A stretch of 64,000 nt of DNA from Epiperipatus broadwayi (taxonomy: Eukaryota; Onychophora; Udeonychophora; Euonychophora; Peripatidae), in contig JAQFVV010000545.1 of assembly GCA_028023455.1 (NCBI GenBank), positions 188,001 to 252,000 of the forward strand, read 5' to 3'. Below are positions 1 to 11,427 of the stretch, piece after piece. Below the pieces are notes generated by a model that saw only the letters and a program-made list of their open reading frames with translations, searched no databases and was not told the origin of the DNA. The translations under genes and the position numbers were made by a program. Numbering within the stretch: position 1 is the first letter of the stretch; every line of letters starts with the position of its first letter.

Positions 1-1039
1 AGCATTAAATGATTGTAAAAATATAGAAGCTAATTATAACAATTAAATCTTAATTGCAATGAAAGAAAAGAAGTTCTGAAATTTCTATGAAGGAAAAAAA
101 TTAAGAAGTCTTATTGAGAGAATTAGAATCCATATAATAATAATTATGTAAATGTAAATAATATTAGTTAAATAAAATGAAAAAAAGAAAGTTGCTTTTC
201 TGCTAACAGATGAAAAAAAATCCCCCCCCCCCTTTTTATAATGGTATTTCATTGAAGTAAAATTAATTTCTGTATATGCATATTAAGTTTTTTGACCAAA
301 ACCAGTTTGATATTACTTATGCAATGGAATAGTATGATCAAGTGATAATATTTGATCAGCATTAGTTGTGTTTTGCCACAGATCTTTTAATATTTATTAT
401 CTCTGTGATAGAACTACATCATAAATTTTTAAGGATTCATCCACCATTAAATGTCTATTAAATGCTGTAAATTTAAAAAAAATTATAGAAAAATATGCTC
501 AAGGTAAAATAATTAAATTAAAAATAATAAATTAAAATATGTATGAATTTTTATTTATCACAAACATAGGTATAAATATTTGCCTGAAGATTTGTGATAA
601 TGGCATTTTAGTTGTATTTATATGTTGGATTATTTCCATCATCTTATTTAATATTAAATGTCTTTGGAAAAATTTATCTTTCTATTGTAAAAAATATTTC
701 ACAATAAGTATTGTATAACAGCTATTATGCATTGCATAGCAGATATTATGCAAAGAGAACTTTACTAAATTGTAATTTATCAAAAAATAAAATTAATTTT
801 AAAATAATTGCATAAAAGAGCAAAGAAAAAAGTGACAGGATGAAAGATTGAAAAGTATTTTTAGAGCATATGTACATCATATTTTTGCACATAGTGATAA
901 CTAAACAAGAAAATCCCTCCACCCCACCCAGTGTAGTACAATATAAAATATTATTGAGAATAATCACAATATTAATGCTCATTATTTATCCTATCTTTCA
1001 TTTGATTTTATGGAAATGCTTATAGATTAATAGATAAAT
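1..1039. other. AT-rich noncoding stretch
   Basis: No supported gene. The stretch is rich in A and T homopolymers with one C run near 222-232. The only longer open frame (minus, around 746-982) is low-complexity and hydrophobic with no recognisable domain. Nothing resembling an RNA gene was seen. Confidence 0.6.
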
Positions 1040-1565
1040 AACTTTATTTTGGTCTTACAAAAATTATATTTGTATAAAAAAGTAGAAAAAAATATCCATA
1101 GATTGCAAAAAAAAAGAAATATAATTGCTTATGTGTAGATGATAGAGAAATATGAAAAATATATACAAAACAGATGTATGAGATACTGCTTAGAGCAACA
1201 GATATGACAATAAAATAAAATTGATTTTTCTTTATAGGTATTACTTGCAAAAGAATGTTATATTTATATAAACAAGTAGAAGGTTTCAAAAAAATGAAAT
1301 ATAATTGCTTATGTGCAGAATAGACATATGGCATATATACAAAACAGACATATGAGCCTCTGCTTCCAACATCAGTTATGATAATGAAATAAATTTATCT
1401 TTTTTTTATAAGCATTACTTGCAACAAAATATGTTTATGTAAAATTAAAAAAAATAAGAAAAAAAATAACTGTAGATTGAAAAAAATATAGATATAAAAT
1501 TGCTTACAAAACAGATCATTATTCTAAAGCACAAACAGACCATTATTCTATAGCATATACTTCTA
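1040..1565. repeat. Tandem repeat, about 180-195 bp unit, 2.7 copies
   Basis: The phrase ATAATTGCTTATGTG recurs at 1121 and 1301, and a diverged form (AAAATTGCTTAC) at about 1496, so the unit is 180-195 bp. Each unit also carries an ATATACAAAACAGA phrase and a TTATAxGxATTACTTGCAA phrase. The copies are diverged. There is no coding signal; the open frame at 1044-1334 (minus) is only a translation of the repeat. Confidence 0.7.
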
Positions 1566-2239
1566 GCTGATAGTAAATTATATTTCAAGAGTTTTTAACC
1601 CCTCAGAGTAATGTATATACCAATACATTGGAGTTTTAATTTTTATTTTAAAAAAAATTGTGTTCATTATTTTCCATAAAATATAAGAAAGTAAGAAAAA
1701 TTAAAAATCTTTTTTTACAAAAACTTGCATAAAAAATGGAATTTTTATCACACAAAAAAATAAATTATATTGTTTGAAAGGTAATGCAATAACGTAAATA
1801 ACAATGCATGCTACATGGGTTTTTAGGCCTAACCATTTTTATGCTAGTGCAATTTAAAGTCTATGGTTGGTCAAATTTCTTGGAAACTAGTCATTTTGAG
1901 CAAGTTTGTAGTCAAGTCTAAAATTATATTTTGGAAGAATTTCTCTTAACAATTTTTTATTTTTTTCCAATTATTGAGAAAATATAGGATTTTATGCCAT
2001 TAATAGTTGGCACCAGCAAAATTGTTCATTTTTCTTTATAAAATATATTATATATAATTATCTCCAATAACAATTTTATACTATTTATATATCATATAAA
2101 TATTATATTATCTTATTTTGATAACTTTTATTTGTTTTTGTTTTTTATATCAAAAATGAACATTGTGTATTGACTACATGGAGTTTAAAATATGAGTAAA
2201 TACAAACATAGGGTACATTTTGCTTTCATCTTTTTAATA
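1566..2239. other. AT-rich noncoding stretch
   Basis: No gene, repeat boundary or RNA structure can be supported here; it is A/T-rich unique-looking sequence. Confidence 0.5.
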
Positions 2240-3405
2240 TTTTAAATACAAGTATATTTTATAGACTTGGAGTCAAGATGTAATATAGGGGATTTGAACA
2301 CAGACTTTCAAGCTCCCTTCAGTTATCCACTCTATCTCATACAACTGATACATGTGCACACACATGTGAAAAAGATAAATGATCTCCAATATACATATTT
2401 CATGCTGTAACCAGGACTCATCAGTTTATCCTGATCATCATCTCTCACACATATATATAATCAGTACTCAGTTTATATTAAGATAGCAATGTTTCACACA
2501 TTAATGTACAGGCTTCAATCTATTCCACCCTCTAACTTTTCAGCTATCCATGTCATTGAAAATCTGCTGATGGAACATTCAAATCCCTTGTTAAGTCAAT
2601 ATTACTGTCATGCTCATGTTCTCTCTGACCCCTCATGTATAGTATTTTGTCCATTTAAATACATAGAAGAGGGATGGGCAGGATACAGGCTGAATTAATT
2701 TTTTAAATACAAGTACATTTTATATATTTGAAGTCTAGATGTAATGTGGGGGATTTGAGCACAGATTTTCAACCTCCCTTCCCATCTATTGTATCTCGTA
2801 CAACTAATATACATATATTGGAGATCATTTATCTTTTTTACTTGTGTGTAGTAATGTGTATCAGTTATATGAGATAGAATGGATGTCTGAAGGAAACCTG
2901 AAAGTCTGTGTTCAAATTACCTATATTACATCTAGACTCCAAGTATATAAAATATATTTATATTTAAAATATTACATATTCTGCCTGTATCCTACCCAGC
3001 CCTCTTCTGTGTATTTAAATGGACATGGTCATGAGGGATCAGATTGACTTGGGGTCAACATGGGCATGACAGTAACATTGGCAATAACAAGAGATTTGGG
3101 TATTCCATCAACAGATTTTTAATGATATGGATAGTTGGAGAGTGGAGTAGATTGAAGCCTATCCATTAAAGTGTGAAGATTTAATATCAATATAAACTGA
3201 GAAGTGATTGTATATATGTGTGGAAGATAGTGATCTAGATCAACTAATGAGCACTACTAGTTCAGCATGAAATATGTATATAGGAGGTCATTTATCTTTT
3301 TCACATGTGTGTGGACATGTGTATTGGCTGTATGAACTGAAGGAATCTTGAAAGTCTGTGTTCAAATCCCCTATATTTCATCTTTTTAATAAAAGTATAC
3401 CTTTT
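2240..3405. repeat. Large palindrome of dispersed repeat family R
   Basis: The left arm (about 2250-2833) and right arm (about 2840-3400) are inverted copies of each other, centred near 2836. Matching landmarks are the GATTTGAACACAGACTTTCA phrase at 2291 against its complement at 3345-3365, and the GGGATGGGCAGGATACAGGC phrase at 2671 against its complement near 2985. Each arm also holds an inner partial copy. Units end in GTTCAAATCCCC, which resembles a tRNA B box. The family recurs at 22.8-24.0 kb, 25.4-26.3 kb and 52.3 kb. The two short open frames on the plus strand (2489-2698, 2844-3047) lie inside the arms and are not genes. Confidence 0.75.
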
Positions 3406-3969
3406 AAACAAATGAAAAATATTCTCATCTTTTTCAGGGGACATCAAACTTGAACTTGAAATCAAAATAAATTTTGTAGAAATAAAAAAATGCCTTAGAT
3501 TGAGGATAAGTCTTATAAAGGATGTATTAAACTAGTAGATCAGTGAGAATAGCATTAAAATTTTTAATTTTAGTGGTTTGAAGTTTAGTGGACTATTTTA
3601 TTTACTATTGATGTAAAATATGTATTAAAAGAGTATGATCAATATTATTTATGCAATAATTCAAAATAAAAACATTTATTTAAAGTTAAATGGCTATGCA
3701 ATTCCTGCATATCTGAAGTTCTTTCTTATAAGGGAACCATCTACAAATCTCCATTAGAGTTCAAGCCACTTGAGATGCAATTATTAATTGAAAAATAATA
3801 TATCCAAGATAGTTTTGACAGAGATAAAAAAAGATAAGTTTCAGTAATTGATATTTTCCCTTTGTCGAATCATTGCTTTAATGTTATTAAAAAACTGGTA
3901 TAGATCTTGAGACTGCTAAAAGATATCTGCCAAGACAATATACAAAGTAGGACTTATCTTCATAAACAT
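3406..3969. other. Noncoding stretch between two palindromes
   Basis: A/T-rich, no coding signal. Its right part (from about 3700) may belong to the outer arm of the next palindrome, but the match is too weak to define. Confidence 0.45.
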
Positions 3970-5445
3970 ACTAAAAAAAGAAGGTATTACTTTAGAATGC
4001 ACTCTCTACTGTTTGGTTTATAAGGAGTGACATTGTTACAAAATATTCCAAATATTTTGACTATTAGCTAAAAATTGCAATTTCCTTCAAAAATTAAAAA
4101 AAAACATGAAATTTTATTATACTCAATCAAAAAATGAAATAACTTTAGAAATCAAAATATCAAATATATTAACAATTAGAAAATGACTGGGGGGGGGGGG
4201 GTAAAAATTGTGTGACCAAAAGGCCATATTACTGCTGCAAACAAATAAACACAAATTTTGTAGAACTATGCTCAATCTAAAATTAAATACATCTAGAAAT
4301 CAAAATACCAAACATACTAATAATTAGAAAAGACCAGATGGGAAAAAAGCAAAAATCATGTGACCAAAGGATCACATTATTGCTGCAATTAAATGAACAT
4401 GCAAATTTTGTAGAATTATGCTCAATAAAAAATATCAAATACCTCTATAAATATCTACATATCAAACATATTAATAATTAGAAAATAACCAGGGTGGGAA
4501 AAAAGCAAACATTNNNNNNNNNNNNNNNNNNNNNNNNNNNNNNNNNNNNNNNNNNNNNNNNNNNNNNNNNNNNNNNNNNNNNNNNNNNNNNNNNNNNNNN
4601 NNNNNNNNNNNNNNNNNNNNNNNNNNNNNNNNNNNNNNNNNNNNNNNNNNNNNNNNNNNNNNNNNNNNNNNNNNNNNNNNNNNNNNNNNNNNNNNNNNNN
4701 NNNNNNNNNNNNNNNNNNNNNNNNNNNNNNNNNNNNNNNNNNNNNNNNNNNNNNNNNNNNNNNNNNNNNNNNNNNNNNNNNNNNNNNNNNNNNNNNNNNN
4801 NNNNNNNNNNNNNNNNNNNNNNNNNNNNNNNNNNNNNNNNNNNNNNNNNNNNNNNNNNNNNNNNNNNNNNNNNNNNNNNNNNNNNNNNNNNNNNNNNNNN
4901 NNNNNNNNNNNNNNNNNNNNNNNNNNNNNNNNNNNNNNNNNNNNNNNNNNNNNNNNNNNNNNNNNNNNNNNNNNNNNNNNNNNNNNNNNNNNNNNNNNNN
5001 NNNNNNNNNNNNNAGAAAATAACCAGGGTGGGAAAAAAGCAAACATTATGGAACCAAAAGGTCACATTACTGCTGCATAGTTCTAAAAAATTTGTATGTT
5101 TGATTGTGGCAGTAACTGATTTTTTTGCTTTTTTTCTAACCTATTCATTTTTTAATTATTAATATGATTGATATTTTGATTTTTATAGCTATTTCATTTT
5201 TGATTGAGCATAGTTCTACAAAATGTGCATATTTATTTTTAATTTTTGATGAATATTGTGATTTTTTAGGTAATGGTCAAAATAATTGAAATTTGTAACA
5301 ATGGCATCTGGTATTATCTGATAGTTTAATTCATTGGTTGGGCTAACAATGGTTTTTGTGGCTCCTCTTATAAAGTAAAATGGTGGAGAGTGCATTCTAA
5401 AGTAGTACCAAAAAGAATTTGAAAAATATTGCAATAGAAAAAACT
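3970..5445. repeat. Inverted-repeat element with a central 150 bp tandem array
   Basis: The outer arms are inverted copies. The left arm (3980-4075), containing TACTTTAGAATGCACTCTC, matches the complement of 5275-5415. The left arm lacks about 80 bases present in the right. Between them are units of about 150 bp, with a TGCTCAAT phrase at about 4120, 4270 and 4421. The units switch orientation after the gap, where the complement (ATTGAGCATAGTTCTACAAAAT) ends near 5222. This is a foldback-like structure whose centre falls in the assembly gap. Confidence 0.7.
4514..5013. other. Assembly gap of exactly 500 N
   Basis: The run of N is exactly 500 bases, a usual placeholder for a gap of unknown size. 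The sequence on both sides (AGAAAATAACCAGGGTGGGAA and onward) is the same tandem unit, so the assembler probably failed on the repeat and the true array length is unknown. All open frames crossing it are artefacts. Confidence 0.95.
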
Positions 5446-5882
5446 GCATTTAAAGAACAATGGGTGAAGAAGATATTTGATTTTATTTTATAGTTACTCT
5501 ATTAATAGCTTAAATTGATTATCTGTTTTGACATTAGTAGTTTTGAAATGAATAGTCAATGCCATCACAAGGCAAGTAGAAAATAGAAAATAATGTTCTC
5601 TGAAAGCATGACTTCACACTTGGAAAATGATGTGCATATTTATGATAGTAATATAATCTATCAAGAATATGAGCCAAATAGAATAGAGTAAACTTTAATT
5701 AATTTCTCAACTTTTAATGACTGAAATTCCTTTCTTTGAACAAAGTATGGTAAAATGTATGTAGGATTTTTTAAAAAGTTGTTTTTTTTTTGCTGTTAGA
5801 TAATATTTTGCTGCATGAAAGATAATGCAAAGTTCCAATTAATGTGGTGATATATAATTTGCTCAGTTTATGTTACAAAGTA
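5446..5882. other. AT-rich noncoding stretch
   Basis: No gene or repeat could be supported between the palindrome and the TA-flanked MITE. The last two bases (5881-5882) are the left TA target duplication of that MITE. Confidence 0.5.
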
Positions 5883-6494
5883 CACCTGGGTCTCATTTTA
5901 TGTGGTAGATAGGTTCCTCAGAAAATGCACACAAAAGAAATTGCACAAAAATAGACTTAACTTATCTTGAAAAATAGGGGATACGTACTGTAATTTTCTA
6001 AAAATCACATAAAAGCAAAGCAACAATGTAAAATTACTTTAAAATTTGCATAAAAAAAAATAAGAAAATAAAATATGACTAATAAAAAATTTCAAATGTG
6101 AAAAAAATTGATACAAGACAAACTTTTTTTATTTTTTTTTATTAACTACAGTATTAAATTTTATTCAAAACAATATATTTTTATGTGTAATTTATATTTT
6201 TTTCATACATGTACAGTATTTTAATCATTATCGCTATTTGAGACATCAGATTCATCATGATGTGATATGAGGTACTGTAGCTTCTCCTTAAACGAAGTCA
6301 AGAGGAAATACAACTAAAATGTTTTCCAATCGCTGTTGATCCTTCCCATTTCACTAAGTGATCTAAAATTGAAATTTTTGTTTACAAAGAAATTCATTTT
6401 TGGCGGTGTTTTTTTTCTCTCCGTTAGAGTAAAGTAAAAGTTTAAAATAAAAATAAGAACTTAGACTTACAATAATAAAAAGACATCGACTCAC

Positions 6495-6702
6495 CACTGT
6501 TGGGCAAAATTTAATTAAAACTAACAATTAAAAATTAAATTCTTATTTTTGTCTTTATTTTTTTAATTTTCAATTCTGTTTAAAAATGAAATTTCATCAT
6601 TTCACATCACCTCAATTTCAGATCACGTTACATAATTTTTAAATTATTAATTACAAATAAAAATCAGGTTTTAATTGTCAAATTTAATTGTGCCCACCGC
6701 TG
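6495..6702. mobile_element. Nested hAT-like MITE
   Basis: The left end (CACTGTTGGGCAAAATTTAA) and the complement of the right end (CAGCGGTGGGCACAATTAAA) are inverted copies resembling hAT termini. The 8 bp flanks are CGACTCAC (6487-6494) and TTACTCAC (6703-6710), six of eight identical, as expected for an aged 8 bp target duplication. The element is 208 bp, noncoding, and sits inside the TA-flanked MITE, so it is younger than its host. Confidence 0.65.
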
Positions 6703-6984
6703 TTACTCACCTTTTAAAAATAAACTTGTGGACACTAAATGATTAATTGATTATGTACTCTTTTTATAAAAAGCAAAAATAGAATGTGATTTAAAATGCA
6801 AAAACAACATACATAGTATTTTTCATCTATAACGTTTGAACAGATTTACATTATAGTCTTGTAAAATGTAATGTGTGTATATGAAATGGGGAAACCCTGA
6901 TTTTAAGTGAATTATGAACTTCTTTATCACATAAAATCTATTACAGTACTATTATAAAGCACTGAAAATATTGAAATTATTAGA

Positions 6985-7080
6985 TGAAAGTCACACTCTG
7001 ATAATGCACTATTACTTTAAATATGACATGAGTGCATGAAATTTATAATATTTAAAGTAATAGCACATTATCGGAGCTCG
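6985..7080. repeat. Hairpin inside the MITE
   Basis: GATAATGCACTATTACTTTAA near 6999 pairs with its complement ending at about 7072 (GATAATGTGCTATTACTTTAA on the other strand), leaving a loop of about 30 bases. No function can be assigned. Confidence 0.6.
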
Positions 7081-7461
7081 ACTTCTGATCTAATAATTTT
7101 TATCACATAAAAGAAAACCGCATACAAAGATATTAAGAAAAAACATGAATCGCATAACTTCAAATCACGTTAAATAAATCCGCATAAAAGAGACCCAGGT
7201 GTAATTGGTTAATTTTATCTTATATGTCTTAGAAGCTAATTAATTAATTTTATGTCTTAGAGACAAGATGGCCTTCTATATCACTTAATCCACATCAATT
7301 TTGGTTTATGAGAATCTCATAGTTAGAAATTTGGTTAGTGCTAGCTCAGGTAATTTCACATTAATATCTTCATCAGAAGTAGAATTTAATTTATGCTTTG
7401 ATTAATCCAATTTTTCAATGCAAAGTAGTTATATTAATTTTCGAGAAATCCACACAATTGT

Positions 7462-7529
7462 CTATTATTATAATAATAATAATAATAACAATAGTAATAG
7501 TAATACTCCTATTACTACTACAACTACTA

Positions 7530-7569
<40 letters not shown>

Positions 7570-7610
7570 CACTACTACTACTGCCACTACCACTACTACC
7601 ACCACTACCA

Positions 7611-7643
<33 letters not shown>

Positions 7644-7645
7644 TT
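7462..7645. repeat. (ATT)n/(ACT)n microsatellite, 3' flank of the LINE
   Basis: An ATA/ATT-type run passes into a long ACT/CTA array with ACC, GCC and CAA interruptions. It ends in CTACTATTAG just before the 3' end of the minus-strand LINE. The plus-strand orientation (ACT) is the same as at 13,675-13,800 on the other side of the LINE. Open frames of poly-Thr, poly-Leu and poly-Val here are translations of the repeat. Confidence 0.9.
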
Positions 7646-7901
7646 AGTTTTAAAGAAACTTTAATTGATATTATAAGCACATGTATGAAAAATACAATTT
7701 TAAATCATGTTACAAGAGCTGATCTACAATTTAGAATTGAAAATTATTAACAACATAAGTATTATATATACATGAAATATTTTTACATTAATAATGTTGA
7801 AAAAATGAGGAAGAAAATTAATCAATATAAGTAACAATATTGAATACATATATGACAACAAAAACTCTCACTTAAGGTGCAGCCAATATGTGATTCATAT
7901 T

Positions 7902-8360
7902 TCACAGTGGTGTTGGTAATTTAATCAAACTCCAAGTGGCTGATACTGTATCTATTGGAGCTAGTGCCTGATCTCTTGTTTTAATTTTTGCTAACTTTTT
8001 GAGAAAAAGTGATTTAAGTTTATGAGATGTGGGATTGAATATAAAGTGGCATCTCATAAACCAGAGTGTGTATAGTATAAAAATTGTTATTCTTATTGTT
8101 GGAAACAACTCTCTTTGAATATTTTCTATCAATACTGTCAATGAGCATTTTTGATTATGGGTTATATCTGCAATTAGTTCTCGATATGTTTTGAGGGAAG
8201 TACACTGAGAAATAAAATGTTCTGTTGTTTCTTCTTCTTTATTACATAGTTGACAAATGGCATCTATGTTTGGAGATCTCCATCTTCCAGCCAGAAAAGC
8301 ATTGGTAGGTAAAGCTCTAAGGTTGATTTTTATTAGAAAATCTAAGTACTTAGGCTCCAA
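7902..8360 (-). pseudogene. LINE ORF2 C-terminal fragment with Cys/His motif
   Basis: The 152-residue open stretch contains CQLCNKEEETTEHFISQC, a CxxC...HxxxxC arrangement like the C-terminal zinc motif of R1/I-group ORF2 proteins. The nearby RALPTNAFLAGRW matches the run before that motif in such proteins. It continues the RT fragments to its right but in a different frame, after several stops between 8361 and 8635. About 255 bases of 3' untranslated sequence follow to the microsatellite. The family is clear; the fragment is not functional. Confidence 0.75.
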
Positions 8361-8635
8361 ATACCAGAATTTAAATTTTTGGATTAAAGATTTATTCGAG
8401 ATATTAATTAAGCTAATGGGAATTTCAAGGGGATTGGAATCAGTTGTTATGTAGTGTGCTTCCCAATACTTAATTTTAGTTGAGAAAAGGTTTGTAGCAG
8501 GTGCTTTATGCTTTGAATATTGTTTTTATTAGATTGTTAATAAATTTATTTTTAATAGGAGGTGGAGTATCTGTAGGTGATATTGGAAGAAACACTTGGA
8601 AATTTTCATATGTTGTATAAAGTTTCATTAATGCG

Positions 8636-9115
8636 TTATGAGTATTTTGGTAATAGAATGTTGAAATGCAGTGAATGACAGGCCATGTAGTTTTGAATGT
8701 TTTTGCAGACTTTTGATGCTTTTACCACTGCCTTATTATTCCATATGAGTTTTGTGCAAAATGAGTTAATTTTTTTCTTAAATGAGTTAGTAAATTTAAT
8801 GATAGGTGCATAGTAATTTATTTTTGGAAAAATTAATATGTTAATGAGTGATATTTTACTATGTAATGAAAGATATGCTTTTGAAAGTGAAGTTGTCACC
8901 TTTTCAATTGCAGTTATTAATTGCTCTTGTATTGTAATTCTCATTGCATTCATAGACAGATGAATTGGGAGACCAAGAAATTTGTGGGGAGGAGAACTGC
9001 AAACTGAATGAATTTGATTACCAGAAAGTATACTCCAAATAGATGTTTTTTCTTTGTTAAATTTTAAACTATAAGCTGCAGAGTAATTTTCTAAAATGGT
9101 ATACATTAAAGGCAA
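8636..9115 (-). pseudogene. LINE ORF2 RT thumb-region fragment
   Basis: A 159-residue open stretch follows the RT palm in a shifted frame. It includes LKFNKEKTSIW, the usual segment just after the YxDD motif, and KFLGLPI, corresponding to the K(Y/F)LG motif of LINE reverse transcriptases. It overlaps the preceding RT frame by about 47 bases, marking a frameshift near 9,080-9,110. Confidence 0.75.
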
Positions 9116-10016
9116 ATGTTTTTTTGGATGGCAAAAAGATGATTATATCATCCATGTATGAAATATGATTGATGGATTGATTTATGAGGGGTACATATAT
9201 TCCTGGCAATTTAGATTCTAGTTCTAATAGGAGAGGGTTAATATATGTAATAAAAAACAATGAACTAAGGGGAGAGCCTTGTGGTATTGAATTGTGTGGA
9301 GTAAAGTCAGGGGACATTTTTCCATTAAGAGTAATGTGTATTTTTCTATTGATGAGTAGGTTTGCCAGAACATACATTATAGGTATTGGAATTTTATGTT
9401 GACTAAGCACCTGCAGTAGCTTGTCCACAGGCACTGAATCAAATGCAGCCTGTATGTCTAATTGAACTGCAATAGGTGCAGATTTTCTTGCCTGTCTTAC
9501 ATCCTCTATTAATATTTTACATAACATAAGTGCTTCAGAAGTGGAACATCCTTTTCTAGAAAACTGAAACTTAGACAACCCAGGAAGTATTAGGGGTTGA
9601 ATTTTGTCTTTTAAAAGAGACTCTATTAGTTTGATGATAAGAGGAGACATTGAAATAGGGCATAGATTATCTAGAGGAGAAGGAAGTGTATTTTTTTTTA
9701 GAAAAGGGACCAGTGATACTGGATAAAGTTGGTCAATGTTATGTATTTGTTTTGATAGATGATTTATCATATTGTGTACTATTGGGATAGTAAAGTGGCT
9801 GAGATGTGACAATAAAAATTTTGCAATTGCATGTGTACCTGGGTGTGTATTGTTTGGAATGGAGTTCAACTTGAGAGCAATTTCATACTTTGTTATGTTA
9901 TGTTCTTCTACGGTAAAACCAAAGTGAAACGAAGAGAATTTTGGAAAATGAAATTTTTGGAGTCTAGCTTTAAAATGGTAATATATTTGTGGAGTCATGT
10001 CTTCCCCAGCAATCAT
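9069..10016 (-). pseudogene. LINE ORF2 reverse transcriptase palm and fingers
   Basis: This 315-residue frame has the core RT motifs in order: QLDIQAAFDSVP (motif A with catalytic Asp), NSIPQGSPLSS (motif B), and ISYMDDIIIF (motif C, YMDD with both Asp). In an active element it would copy the LINE RNA at the nicked target. The catalytic residues are all present, but the frame is separated from the endonuclease frame by a shift near 9,970-10,016 and from the C terminus by another near 9,100. Confidence 0.85.
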
Positions 10017-11136
10017 TTTTTGAATCTAAAATAATAGATGGAGTTAATTTTTTGGGAGTATAACCTAAGGCCCACTGAATATATCCTTTAGACCAGTTAT
10101 GAGGATTAGCTAGAAAAATTTTTGCTTTTTTTGTAGAGAGATAATCAGCCAGTATGAGTTGGGTTTGTTTGTATTCTTGTTTTAAAAACATTATTGATTT
10201 AATTGAAGAAGATGCACATGAAGTATTATTTAGTTTTAAGTGTATTGTATCTAATTTATTAACAAGATTAGTGGGAGAACTATTTTTAGAAGTATAATGT
10301 CGAATAGTTGAAGAGATTATGTTAATAAATGACAGCCAGGCCTCTACTGGGTTTAAAGATAGTATTTCTACCTTCTTAAAATAAATATAAATCTCAGAGA
10401 AAACTGCTTCAGGTGTAGTGGATTTTAATAGAAGACGAGTAGTTTTATTTAGAGGAAGAATTGGTTGATGTTGCATGTGTATTGCGAGTTCCACATTAAG
10501 TGATAAATGATCAGAGAAAGTTACAGGACATAGGGATGGACTTATAATGAAATGTAGATCTGGTGAATAGAATACAAGGTCTATTAGAGAGGAGTGTTTT
10601 TGAGTATAGAATGAAATGGAGGTAGTTGGAAAAAAACCTTCAGCACTCATGAGATTCTTATTAATCAAATGAAGGTATTTTAATGTAAAATTCTTATAAG
10701 ACATGTTAAAATCACCCATGATTATAGTTGGATAAGAATTTGTAGCTAATATTAAATTTATTTTATTTATTAATTGGTGAATTAATACTGGCTGATTATA
10801 CAAATAGAAAGTTATTAAATTTAGAGTAAAAGAAGAATGATATAGAATAATTATACTCATATGCTGATCTAAGTATAAAATCTTAAATGTTTGAAAAGGA
10901 GAATGATGATGGATGAGAATCCCTACCCCAGCAGCAGCAATATCAGATGTTGAAAATTTACTGTATTCAAATTTACTAAGGTAGAGTTCTGGATTAAATG
11001 TATAATGTACTGAGCATTTTGTCTCTATAAATAAAAGGATATGGGGTGAGAATTGTCTTATCCAATTGCTAATTGCAAATATTTGCTGGGTAGAGTTAAT
11101 ACCCCTTACATTGACTGCTGTAATAGAAAGACCCAT
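9970..11136 (-). CDS. LINE ORF2 endonuclease domain (apurinic/APE type)
   Basis: Open for 388 residues from ATG at 11,136. Endonuclease motifs in order are VNVRGIN near residue 8, the catalytic Glu in IETKCS near 38, GVGILI near 70, MGDFN near 140, SLIDLVFYSP near 184 and SDHLSL near 205. These match the exonuclease-endonuclease-phosphatase fold of LINE endonucleases, which nick the target before reverse transcription. The domain looks intact although RT follows in another frame. It begins 290 bases after the end of ORF1. The start is the first Met before the conserved strand. Confidence 0.8.
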   Translation of the reverse strand: MGLSITAVNVRGINSTQQIFAISNWIRQFSPHILLFIETKCSVHYTFNPELYLSKFEYSKFSTSDIAAAGVGILIHHHSPFQTFKILYLDQHMSIIILYHSSFTLNLITFYLYNQPVLIHQLINKINLILATNSYPTIIMGDFNMSYKNFTLKYLHLINKNLMSAEGFFPTTSISFYTQKHSSLIDLVFYSPDLHFIISPSLCPVTFSDHLSLNVELAIHMQHQPILPLNKTTRLLLKSTTPEAVFSEIYIYFKKVEILSLNPVEAWLSFINIISSTIRHYTSKNSSPTNLVNKLDTIHLKLNNTSCASSSIKSIMFLKQEYKQTQLILADYLSTKKAKIFLANPHNWSKGYIQWALGYTPKKLTPSIILDSKNDCWGRHDSTNILPF

Positions 11137-11427
11137 ATTATCAATTCTATAAAATGGAGGGAGAATGACATTTTATAGTTTATTATATAATGAATGGGAC
11201 AACTAATATTAGTAAAAGTGTAATAGGAATATGTTATATAGAAAATAAAAATTATAATAATACACCACTGTGAAAACAATGAACCTACCTTTGTAAGTGA
11301 AGTTCTATTGAGTTGGTTGTGCATATTTTTATTCATAAACATGATAAAAATTTTCACATTTGGGGTTAAAACCAAAAAAATGTCCTGGTTTGAATGTCTA
11401 TAATTGTTATTTATGTAACTCATCTTG

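Larger units (their letters stand above)
5883..7201. mobile_element. TA-flanked MITE with CACCTGGGTCTC termini
   Basis: The left end reads CACCTGGGTCTCATTTTATG and the right end is its inverted copy (the complement reads CACCTGGGTCTCTTTTATG). Both ends are flanked by TA (5881-5882 and 7202-7203). A TA duplication with short termini of this kind is usual for Tc1/mariner/pogo non-autonomous elements. It is 1,319 bp long, has no transposase frame, contains a nested hAT-like MITE (6495-6702) and a hairpin at about 6990-7075. Subterminal sequence is also partly inverted (TTATGxGG, CATAAAAG). Confidence 0.8.

Noticed and set aside
746-1334. Two minus-strand frames near the left edge
   Set aside because: Low-complexity hydrophobic translations of AT-rich DNA and of a 180-195 bp tandem repeat.
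2489-3047. Two short plus-strand frames as genes
   Set aside because: They fall in the arms of an R-family palindrome and are not kept in other copies.
4455-5162. Four long open frames across 4,455-5,162 on both strands
   Set aside because: They consist almost wholly of the 500 N gap, which has no stops by default.
7398-7750. Poly-Leu, poly-Thr and poly-Val frames on both strands
   Set aside because: Translations of the (ATT)n/(ACT)n microsatellite.
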